Both the position numbers and the translations under genes were made by a program. This document shows, in pieces, positions 54,940 to 64,000 of a stretch of DNA of 64,000 nt. Source of the DNA: Hydrangea macrophylla (Eukaryota; Streptophyta; Magnoliopsida; Cornales; Hydrangeaceae). The stretch is from contig CM066994.1 in NCBI GenBank assembly GCA_033977485.1, forward strand, positions 27,000,681 through 27,064,680. The letters run 5' to 3'. The notes below the pieces were generated by a model. The model was not told the origin of the DNA and searched no databases. It was given only the letters and a program-made list of their open reading frames with translations. How positions within the stretch are numbered: position 1 is the stretch's first letter; each line of letters opens with the position of its first letter.

Positions 54940-56276
54940 AATGGCTCCGGTAGAGTTGAAAGAATTGAAGACTCAGTTACAGGAGTTGTTGGATAAGGGG
55001 TTCATTCGGCCAAGTGTATCATCTTGGGGTGCACCGGTTTATTTTGTGAAAAATAAAGATAGGACGATGCGGATGTGCATTGATTATCGTGAGATCAACA
55101 AAGTAACTATCAAAAATAAGTACCCATTGCCGCAGATTGATGATTTATTTGATCAACTACAAGGAGCTCAAGTGTTTTCAAAGATCGATTTGAGATCGGG
55201 GTATCGTCAGTTAAAGGTAAAAGCTAAGGAAGTTGAGAAGACAGCCTATGGAACTTGGTACGGTCATTATGAATTTCTTGTAATGCCATTTGGGGTAACC
55301 AATGCACCGGCTGCATTTATGGATTTATGAATCGAGTCTTTAAAACATATTTAAATGAATTTGAAATTGTTTTTATTGATGATATTCTTATTTACTCAAA
55401 GAGTCTAGAAGAACATGATAGGCATTTGAGATTGGTGTTACAACGGCTACGACAAAAAAATTTGTTTGGAAAATTAAAGAAAAGTGAATTTTGCTTAACA
55501 AGTGTTACCTTCCTTAGTCATGTTATTTCCAAGGATGGTGTGTCAATTGATCCACAGAAGATAGAAGCCGTTATAAATTGGACGAGACCAACCATTGTGT
55601 CAGAAATTCGTAGTTTTCTGGGATTGGCTGGGTATTATAGAAGGTTTGTTCGGGATTTCTAAAAGATTGTGACTCCGATGACAACATTGATGAGAAAATA
55701 TGTTCCGTTTGAATAGGGAAAAGAATGTGAGGAGTGCTTTCAGACATTGAAGAGTAAGTTGACTTTTGCTCTGATCCTTGCAATTTCGACAAGCACCGGA
55801 GGATTTAGTATTTATAGTGATGCTTCTCATCAAGGCTTGGGATGTGTTCTTATGAAAGGGGGGATAAGGTAATAGCATATGCTTCGAGGCAATTGAGAAC
55901 TCATGATAAAAATTATCCAACCCACGATTTAGAACTTGTCGGGGTAATCTTTGCTTTAAAGATTTGGCAAAACTACTTATATGGGAAAACTTATGAAATT
56001 TTCACCGACCACAAGAACTTAAAGTTCTTGTTTACTCAAAGGGATCTAAGTATGCGACAACGAAGATGATTGGAATTAATGAAGGACTACGACCTAAAAA
56101 TTCAATATCATCCAGGTAAGGTGAATGTGGTCGCCGATACTTTGAGTCGGAAATCATCAGAAAGTTTGACATGTGTTTTGACAGCACTAGAAGGGCTAGT
56201 GAAAGAGTTTGAACGATTGGAGTTAGAAGTAATTCCTAGAGTTGAAGGTGGATCAATGGTAGTAATTGTAGAATAA
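54923..56276 (+). pseudogene. Tekay-like reverse transcriptase and RNase H
   Basis: [48 protein letters not shown] and [13 protein letters not shown] one-base loss near 55325 shifts the frame, then comes the catalytic FIDDILIYSKS (about 55373) and FLGLAGYYRRFVRDF. A stop at 55660-55662 and another near 55715 separate the RNase H, which keeps [22 protein letters not shown] and [11 protein letters not shown], with a TGA at 56067-56069 and then ADTLSRK. The catalytic Asp residues of RT are kept. Confidence 0.9.
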
Positions 56277-56439
56277 CCTGACTTGATTGGAGAGATTAAA
56301 ACAAATCAACTCTTGGATCCAAACTTGAATAAAGTTGTAGATGAATTACTTGAAGGTGGAGTTTAGTTTGCATAATGGGGTGTTATGGTACATTAATCGA
56401 TTATGTGCGCCTAATGTTGGCAATATAAAATAAAGAATT

Positions 56440-57699
56440 TTGGAAGAAGCTAATAGTGCTTGGTATTCTGTACATCCGGGTAGTACAAAGATGTATAGAG
56501 ATTTGAGGGAGGTTTATTGGTGGAGTGGAATGAAACGTGAAGTTGCTGAATATGTAGCTAAATGTATGACATGTCAACTAGTAAAGCTTGAACATCAATG
56601 ACCCGCAGGGGAGATACAACCATTGAAAATACCAGAATGGAAATGCCAACATATTACAATGGATTTTGTATCTGGATTGCCGAGGTCTCCTAGATCTAAT
56701 GATAGCATTTGGGTGATCGTTGACCGGTTGACTAAGTCAGCCCACTTTTTGCCGATCAAGACCACTGACTTGATGAAGTTAGCAGAACTTTATGTTAAGG
56801 AGATTGTGAGATCGCACGGGGCACCAGTATATATTGTATCAGATCGTGATACACGTTTTGTGTCCAAATTATGGGAAGGGTTATAAAGAGTAATGGGGAC
56901 AGCTTTGCATTTTAGCACGGCATTTCACCCGCAAAGTGACGGACAGTCGGAACGAATAATTCAGATTCTTGAAGATATGCTTAGAGTTTGTGTTATGGAT
57001 TTCAAGGCTGACTGGGAAACACACTTACCATTAATTGAGTTTTCTTATAACAATAGTTTTCAGAAAAGCATTGGAATGGCACCTTTTGAGGCATTGTATG
57101 GTCGAAAATGTAGATCGCCCATGTGTTGGACAGAGGTTAGGGAAAAGCAACTTCTAGGGGCAAAAATTGTTCAAATTACCACTGACAAAGTTAAGTTGAT
57201 TAAGCAACGGTTACAAGTCGCACAAAGTCAATACAAAAGTTATGCTGATACGGGTAGAAGACCGTTGGAGTTTGAAGTTGGTGATCATATATGTGTTCTT
57301 GAAGGTTTCGCCTTTGAAGGGCATTACGCGGTTTGGTAAGAAAGGTAAGTTGAGTCCAAGATATGTTGGACCTTTTCTGATTTTGAGTAAGGTGGGATCG
57401 GTAGCTTACAGATTGGAACTACACAAGAGTTGGCACATGTTCATAACGTGTTCCACGTGTCTATGCTCAGATGTTACATGTCAGATTCGAGTCATATTCT
57501 TGAACCAAAATTGTTGGAAGTCCGAGAAAATATGACATATGTTGAGAATCTAGTGCGGATTCTAGACAAAACGGATCAAGCGTTAAGAACAAGGATGATT
57601 CCCCAAGTCATGGTCCTCTGGCATAATCATAGCATCGAAGAGGTAACTTGGGAGCGAGAGGGTGAAATTAGGGAGAAGTACCCGTATTTGTTTGATTAA
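56440..57699 (+). pseudogene. Tekay-like integrase with C-terminal chromodomain-like region
   Basis: Zinc-binding region HPGSTKMYRDLREVYWW...CMTCQ, then DDE motifs MDFVSGLPRSPRSND, SDRDTRF and QSDGQSERIIQ, FSYNNSFQKSIGMAPFEALY, GRKCRSPMCW and a YVGPF GPY-like module in shifted frames. It ends with VLWHNHSIEEVTWEREGEIREKYPYLF, the chromodomain-type tail that can target insertion to heterochromatin. Stops near 56600, at 56884-56886 and at 57337-57339 break it. Confidence 0.9.
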
Positions 57700-57748
57700 T
57701 GAGGTAAGAATAAGTTTGGGGATAAACTTCTTAAAAGGGAGGGAGAAA

Positions 57749-58589
57749 TGTAACACTCGTACCCGGAAAAGAAGATTAATGTGATATTGATATGTGTTAA
57801 TTAATGATAAATTAATACATAAGATGATTTAAGGTGGGGTTATGAACCCATAGGTAAAAAAGTGTTTAAATACGAACACAGATGAAAGTTCTATGAAAGG
57901 CAGGACTGGAATAAGAGTGGGGCCCAATGAGGGTCTAATTAAAATCATTTGCATTTTGATGTCATTATATGTTTATGTGAGTAATTTTTTAAATGTTTAA
58001 AGATATTATTATGTCTTATGATAGGTTAAGGAGACCAATTTGGGTACCCAAGTGAGGGTGTATTTGAATACAATTCATAATTGGTAGGTTTAATAGCAAC
58101 CTTATGATTTATGTGGGATCACGTTTGGGATCCACACATGACTTAGACTAAATTTATTTAGAAAAGGTGGGTAGTTAACATAATTAACATGGGGGTTTCA
58201 TAATAAAACTTAAAGAAAGTTGGGAGAGGTAAACAGAAATAAAGCAAAGTTGTGCCAACACATATGCATGTATGGCATATGTGTCTTAAGCACAAAACAC
58301 ACTAGCAATTTATAGAAATTGAGAGAGAACGAGAGCTCCAAGTCGGCGACGGTATCTTCGACGCCGTTTTTTTGCCCTTTATTGCGTTGGAACCGGGACT
58401 CGAAGACTTATCTTTTGGTATATAATTTGCTTTACTTTATTAATGACCATTTTGCCCTTGGGGCTGTTTTGTGTCAAGAAAGTTCTTTAATGGAGTCTAA
58501 ATCATAATTTTCTTAATGATTAGTATAAGTTGGGTGTGTGGGCTTTGTTACACATGTCCTAACTCGCCGAGGCGGGTTGGGGTGTGACA
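57749..58589 (+). repeat. 3' LTR of the Tekay-like element (841 bp)
   Basis: TGTAACACTC to GGTGTGACA, preceded by PPT AAAAGGGAGGGAGAAA (57733-57748). Confidence 0.92.
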
Positions 58590-60679
58590 CACTACCTCTA
58601 ACTCACTAAGTCCAGGTGTACAACACTTCACCAACTCCTTACTTTAGAATTTCTAAGTTCACAATCTGCTCACGTAGAAATCATTCGTTTGACAAGCAAG
58701 CACCATTGCGTCCCAAGAGCTAAGCATACCATATCATTCCACTATACCCGACTTCCAAAGTATACTTGATACCTTATCACAAGTATCTATTACCACTTTT
58801 TTTATTCCAACAATAGTTATATTTTAAAATATTTTAAACACTTTAAACAATTTAAAATTCACTTCGGGATGAAATATGACATTCTCAAAGTCTTCCAACC
58901 CTGTTGGAATCCAGGACAACTGAGGTAGCATTCCATTGCATCCACCATTGTCCTCTACCCGCTTTACATTCCTACCATCATATCCGATAATGTACTCAAC
59001 GTACTACCAAGTCTTCGTCCCACTCTTACCGTTCCCGTTCACTTACTCATCAAAGCTTCATCTTACCAATTTATATTTTTAACCTTCTATATTGACTTAC
59101 CCAAAGTCTCCTTACCCTTTATCCATTTCCACAACCGCTCTTGTTCGGTGTCGTAATGGTTGTCGTACTCTAGCGTCCTGTTGATAACAACTCACATTAA
59201 ACACTCACGATGTTTTAAAAGCATTAAAAATGTTTTTGTTTTATTTTGAAATGCGTTCAAAAATCGGGTTTAAGGTTGCCCGTACTACCACTCTCTGTAA
59301 CAACAACTTCCTCTACATGATTCTCTACCAAGATCCTCTTATCTTTTTGATATCCAAATATGAATTTCATTCCTCTGGACCTCTTATCATGCAATTAATC
59401 ACACTTATCTTTTACTTCTAATCTCATATTCTTACTTCCTTTATTCTATTTTGTTTGACTCACCACTTAGGACACCAAAGAAATCTTACTATTATTCCTT
59501 TCCATCCATTTATCTTCCGTCAAGAAATTCTACAATTTCTTCTCCGAACTATGTCATCCTTCATTATCATTCGTCATCCTTCAATCCTTATCACTATATT
59601 CACGAATGTATGATCAACCCGTCTAAACACTACTCTGGGATTTTACCATCAACTATGCTTCCACCAGCTGTAGCTTCAAGTTATTCAAGCATACTCTATC
59701 ATTTCCATTCCTAACCTCTCGTCTCAGATCAATCCTCAAATACCAACTTTCCACTTACACCATCAATCCGGTAGCTTTCGCTACTAATCCTCCTATCACA
59801 TCTAAATCCACTATGGTACTGCGATCATTTGAAGCCAGGTTCAGTTGAGAGATTCCTCAACAATCATGATACTCACAAGCCTTTGAGATATTACCGTAAG
59901 ATAGGTTGAGAGATTCCTTAACCATCCCATACATACCGTAAGATAGGTTAAGAGATTCCTCAACAATCCAATCATCCCAATTACGTATAATAAGTTGAAA
60001 GATTCTTCAACTACTAACATGCATCATATATACCATAAGGTAGCACCATAAGACAACCCCATACGATCACACCGTAGGATAACATCATAAGATAAGGTGA
60101 GAGATTCCTCACCTATCCCATACACAAGCAATACATGCTGTTGGACTATCTTCCTGTCATAAAATCCAACTATTCATATCTATTCTCTCACGTCACGATG
60201 TTTAACCCATGTCTAAAGTAGAACTCTTATCAATCAATCCCAATCCCAAACTCAACACGGACAATCACTTTCATTTTCTATGTGAACTAAAGGAAATCTC
60301 CTCTGACAATCACTACTCAAACTCCATTCTCAGTTACATCCCCCAAAAGGACACTCGTTACTAACATTTCAAACATTTATCGGTTCGATCCAAAAAGAAG
60401 TCATTTTATTTTTGCTTAGATAATCTAACTGTTCATCACTACCAATATATTATCTCTCCCTCCTGTCACCACACAAGGTCTACCGTCCATAGTTTCACAC
60501 TCCTGTCAATCTCACTGCATAAATTCTATGCATGTATGACAATAAATGTGATTATGTATGTATAACAACATACCATAGGCATCAAATATCTCTACTATGT
60601 GTGAATGTATTCTAGAGCATACTCCAATTCACTCAACACTCCACTCGATGTCGACGTTCCCAAAGTTTTGTTACCTATT
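58590..60679 (-). other. Leader of element E; no gene
   Basis: 2.1 kb between E's primer site (minus strand, right end) and the Tekay-like insertion. It is AT- and CT-rich and I find no gag signature on either strand. The only structure I can support is a set of hairpin repeats at 59844-60114. Confidence 0.6.
59844..60114. repeat. Five repeated hairpins with constant AGATTC loop
   Basis: The pattern stem-AGATTC-stem recurs five times: GTTGAG/CTCAAC (59844-59861), GGTTGAG/CTTAACC (59904-59923), GTTAAG/CTCAAC (59947-59964), AGTTGAA/TTCAACT (59993-60012) and AGGTGAG/CTCACCT (60095-60114). Stems differ between copies, but three are perfectly paired after matching changes on both sides. Between them 'taccgtaagatagg'-like phrases also repeat. 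Confidence 0.75.
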
Positions 60680-60691
60680 GCTCTGACACCA
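60680..60691 (-). other. Primer-binding site of element E
   Basis: The minus strand reads TGGTGTCAGAGC, one mismatch from the Met-tRNA site TGGTATCAGAGC, five bases from LTR C. It fixes E's orientation. Confidence 0.85.
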
Positions 60692-60879
60692 ATAAATGTC
60701 ACCACCCATCCCGCTACGCACGGAAATAGGACACGTGGCATGCCACCAAGACTCAACCAACTCATTTACAATGTTATAGTAGCGGAATAACATAATTGAC
60801 ATCAACATAATTCGGAGTTATAAAAAGTTTTCCTCATTTGAAACACTTATAGAAATAATTCATTTTTGAAACAGTAATC

Positions 60880-61151
60880 CAGTCTACTGTGTCGGGGACC
60901 CAGTAGGCTCCTTTGGAAGCCACAGAGAGTCCAACCTCTCATCCACAATCCAGTCGACTGTCTCCCATGTCCAGTCGACTGGGGTATCAAATTTCCAGTC
61001 GAGTGGACTTTGATCCAACAGAAAGTCTGATTTTGAAGCACATTTCAGTCGATTATTTTTTAGACCCAGTCAATTGATATTCTGAAACTGCAAAGGAATC
61101 TTTCATTCAAAATGTAGGTCCAGTCGATTGTGATCCCAGTCCAGTCGACCA
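60880..61151. repeat. Decayed CAGTCGACTG palindrome cluster in LTR C
   Basis: About nine sites in 272 bp; two are exact, the others are variants such as CAGTCTACTG, CAGTCAATTG and CAGTCGATTG. The order of sites parallels LTR A. Confidence 0.85.
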
Positions 61152-62232
61152 TTTTCCCCTATTCCTGCACAATATGCATAATTTCCACTTACAAGGCTTA
61201 ATAATTCTCCACCAAGTCTAAATACACACGTCAAACTTGTTCCAAAAAGGTCCTATTTGAATTCCAACACCTCTAAAGTATAATTACAAGAGGTTTACAA
61301 TACTACAAATCCATTCCAAAATTCAAGTTAACGTACAACCAATTCTCAGAATTCTTATTACAATATTGAAATGGAAAAACAAAATATAAACAAGAGACGT
61401 TCCTAGCATCTCATCGGCTACAATCTTCTCGCTTCTTCTTTCCCTTTTTCTTCTCACCTGCAATGGAGTAAGTCTCCACTACTCAATATATGTTGAGTGC
61501 ACAATTCTAAACATATGCATATATGGCAATTCATGCTTTAAACATTACACAAGTCAATTAGTCTTTGGGCTGAGTGCTGCGCATTCATCCGGTAAATGAA
61601 ATTAATGCCATGGAAGGCCTTCTCCTTCCCACACATTCTGTGCCCTGGCTGGGCCTTCTCCCAAACCATGTATAGTACCTTGGCTGGGCCTTCTCCTAAA
61701 CTATGCACAATAGCTGTCGCTACAAATCCTCAAACATCGAGAAGCTTACCCCCAGATAAATTTGTACCAAACTGCCCTTTGACCCACATAGACATATAGC
61801 ATGCTCACATAATCATATCACCATGCTTTTCATACGTATTCGCTGTAAGATTAATGGGCCTAAATTACTACATAAGTTATGCTCGGATCACAATTTCATA
61901 CATAATATCCAAAGCCCAAAATTCCTTATTTAACATAGGTTGAGAATTCATACCTTAAGCTACGCTCTTAAGATTTCAGGAGAAGTACTAGGAGTCTAAT
62001 TCTATGCCGGATCTTTGATTACAAGTGATTCCTACAAGTTTACATGCGTTTCTCCAAATTTCTAAAAATTAGATTTTCGTAAAACTTAGCCAAACATGGC
62101 CTAAGAGGTATCAAAACGCAGCTCTTACCTCAAGGAGTCTGGATATGAAATTTTGAAGAAAATAAATGGGTAGAAGGTTGTCGATTGGCATCGCAAAGCT
62201 CGAAACCAAATAAATCTCCTTTCTCTTTCTTT

Positions 62233-62239
<7 letters not shown>

Positions 62240-62283
<44 letters not shown>

Positions 62284-62341
62284 CTGGATATTTAGAGTTT
62301 GAAGATATTTATGAAAATGTCTCAACTCAACTATATATAAG
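62240..62341 (-). promoter_or_regulatory. TATA box and GA tract of LTR C
   Basis: The minus strand has CTTATATATAG (62341-62331), followed about 50 bases downstream by (GA)n (62281-62240). In LTR A this TATA is where the Tat element inserted. GA tracts can bind plant GAGA-binding (BBR/BPC) factors; the role here is inferred. Confidence 0.55.
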
Positions 62342-62856
62342 CACAACTGTCAAGAATTATGTTTACCTCTTCACGAGTTCTCAAATTTTCCAATTATCCC
62401 CCAAAACGTCTTAAACGTCTCAATTATTGATTCACGAGTAGAAATCTCTATTCCATAAAAGTTTTTGTCTAAGTTCTGTTTGGACTTGTAATTACGTTCC
62501 GAAACAATTTTCATGGAATTTCTAGATAACCTACCTTTTTATGCAATGTATCAACCACGTTAATACTAAAACATTCAATATGATCTTAAACAAGATCAAA
62601 ACTACCAGAACATACACTACATAGATAAAATCACTATTCACAATACCAGTTAATGTCAAGTAATATTTGATCACATAAGTGCCATTTAAATCGTGCCAAT
62701 CCTTCATGGATTACCAACTTTTCGTGCCCTCGATTGACACCCACCGTTGAACCTCAGTCAACTCCATTCACAATTGTTAATCAACATTAATAATTTCCAG
62801 AAATCAATTATGAATTTAAAAATGAAAGCATTTCCCAGGACGTGTGTGACATACAC

Positions 62857-64000
62857 ATAAGCAGGACCATCACTTAATTGGTAACTAGTCATTAACCATT
62901 GATGATGCTGAAAATTGGTAAGAGAGATTTAGAGAGAGATCTTGAGACACAACAAATTGTATGTGGTTCAGCCCCATTAATGAGGTGACCTACGTCCACG
63001 TGGTGCGTCAGAGCGCTTTACTAGTAGATCACCGGCAGGCCTGGTGAGCCAACAAAGGTGGGCGACACTACTAGTAATACCGGCCGGGTATATGCGTAGG
63101 GTGAAGGTGAGTCAGTATAAAATACTACTTTCTTGGTTAAGGATGCGATCCCCTGTAAAAAGGGTAGACAGCCTCTTTTATAGATGTAAGAGTTCACCTG
63201 TACATGGCAAGTATACAGATTTGGAACGTTAATCTGATTATAATCATCTTGCACGATTTTAGGGAGTTTCCTTGTAACCTATTCCCAATAGATTTCTGAT
63301 CAGATAAGGGAACTACTGAGAGGCTTGGTTGTCGAGCTGTGCCTTGTGGAGAGCAGTGGTACTGCGTGCCCTGGCTGTGTGAACATCCCAAATGGTCACA
63401 GTCGATGACCTCGGGATTGATGGCTGCAAGCGCCCATTCTGGATAGTTCGGCACCTTCGCTGCTGATGTGGCGGTCTGGCTTTAGCTAAATATTTCTGGA
63501 CGTATCAGCTGCCCCCCATTTTTGAAGTTAATGCGATGTCCCATCAGATGAGGTTTGAAAATTAAGACTGCTCCCGAGAAACCGTCTGGTCAAAGGTCAG
63601 GACTCTACCCGGAGTGAGACCAGTCGTAGTGGTCAGTCGGGGTATGGACCGAGCGGTGGCCCTGTAGGCCCGAGTCCTACCTCTGCCATGTGTCAACTGG
63701 CCACTAGCCTGGTCAGGATCCAATGATACCAGCGTAGGAGTAACTAAGTTCTTTACATGGTAACCAAACCGTCTCTTCATGCATTTAATGCGTGCATCTT
63801 TTAAGGCTACGCTTCACATGGCCGAAGCGACAGCTGTCAGCAACTTTGGGAAAAAAAGTGTATGAGTCGTTGGATCTGAACCGTCCGTGGTTCCTATATA
63901 AAGGATACTTGTCCATTTCTTAAACCCTTTACTGGAACGAGATAGATTACTGAGCAGTTTGAGAGCAAAAAAGGTCCCGAGCAAGATTCTCGAGCCCTTT
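62857..64000. other. LTR-like or promoter-like sequence at the right edge; no gene
   Basis: The segment 62900-63010 on the minus strand resembles the R/U5 part of plant LTRs ('gtggacgtaggtcacctc', 'gctgaaccacata'), with a minus-strand TATA-like CTATAAAAG near 63182-63174. On the plus strand TATATAAAGG at 63894-63903 also looks like a TATA box, with sequence running off the edge. No primer site or LTR end is visible and no protein family is recognised. Confidence 0.4.

Larger units (their letters stand above)
52288..58589 (+). mobile_element. Tekay-like chromovirus (Ty3/gypsy, 6.3 kb), degenerate
   Basis: LTRs 52288-53100 and 57749-58589 (TGTAACACCC...GTGTGACA), Met-type primer site, gag with CCHC, PR, RT, RNase H, INT and a C-terminal chromodomain-like tail, and PPT AAAAGGGAGGGAGAAA (57733-57748). 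Target duplications AACTA/CACTA have one mismatch. The gypsy domain order and the WEREGEIREKYPYLF ending point to Tekay/Del chromoviruses. Many stops and frameshifts; non-functional. Confidence 0.93.
30060..62851 (-). mobile_element. Gypsy element 'E' (Tekay-like LTRs), internally deleted and hosting two other elements
   Basis: LTR C (60697-62851) with a Met-type primer site on its left is the 5' end on the minus strand. LTR A (30060-31683) is the broken 3' LTR. TACAC lies on both outer sides (30055-30059 and 62852-62856), so the two LTRs mark one insertion. Between them remain only leader sequence (60679-58590 and 52287-52188), the Tat element and the Tekay-like element. No gag-pol of E survives, which implies a deletion at the 52187/52188 junction. 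Confidence 0.88.
60697..62851 (-). repeat. LTR C: intact 5' LTR of element E (2,155 bp)
   Basis: Plus-strand ends TGTCACCACCC and CGTGTGTGACA, followed by TACAC. It shares all blocks with solo LTR B and LTR A: decayed palindromes, paired hairpins, 'gcattcatccggta', TATA and CT tract. A (CT)n run at 62240-62281 is much longer than in LTR A. Confidence 0.93.

Noticed and set aside
58590..60679. A search for E's gag in its leader
   Set aside because: No gag core, zinc knuckle or long frame on either strand; the region is leader only, and coding sequence was lost to the deletion.
62125..62346. Arg-Glu repeat protein on the minus strand
   Set aside because: Translation of the (CT)n tract in LTR C.

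Overview
This is a stretch of nuclear DNA from a flowering plant, and nearly all of it is nested transposable elements. The evidence is the element types: a Sirevirus-like Ty1/copia element, a Tat-lineage and a Tekay-like Ty3/gypsy element, a TRIM, a tRNA-derived SINE, hAT and PIF/Harbinger-like MITEs, and initiator-Met tRNA primer sites of the form TGGTATCAGAGC. I found no confident single-copy host gene, no rRNA, no CRISPR and no bacterial features. The species cannot be told from the sequence.

Layout. 1-1366: an LTR-like sequence (minus) running off the left edge. 1367-4837: a decayed copia element (minus), cut by the previous one. 4838-16466: AT-rich spacer holding a TRIM (5868-6251), a SINE (7037-7215), a hAT element (8154-11338, 8-bp target duplication) with a solo gypsy LTR inside it (8814-10957, TSD ATTTA), a 560-bp fold-back, three small MITEs, and a copia RNase H remnant split by a second hAT MITE (15347-16200).

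16467-62860 is one nest, and its order can be read from target-site duplications (TSDs). A solo LTR 'D' (16467-30058, TSD CATAA) was entered by a Sirevirus-like copia element (17349-26971, TSD TCTTA). A gypsy element 'E' (30060-62851, minus, TSD TACAC) landed one base past the edge of D. A 20-kb Tat element (31684-52187) then entered E's 3' LTR beside its TATA box. A Tekay-like chromovirus (52288-58589) entered E's internal region. A deletion removed the end of the Tat 3' LTR, the rest of E's 3' LTR and E's coding region. 62857-64000 is an unclassified LTR-like or promoter-like tail.

Most gag-pol genes are broken by stops and frameshifts, so these copies look non-autonomous. Three things stand out. 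(1) On its antisense strand the Tat element carries an intron-containing gene of about 562 codons with plant-mobile-domain (PMD) features. All its introns are GT-AG, every coding intron is phase 0, and only two TAG stops interrupt it. A DUF7745-like reading frame follows. (2) The palindrome CAGTCGACTG occurs in dense clusters in the LTRs of unrelated copia and gypsy elements, and again just upstream of the extra ORF of the Sirevirus-like element. (3) That extra ORF is intact (419 aa). It starts with a PKKRK nuclear-localisation-like motif, ends in a coiled coil and lacks membrane segments, so it is not a conventional envelope.
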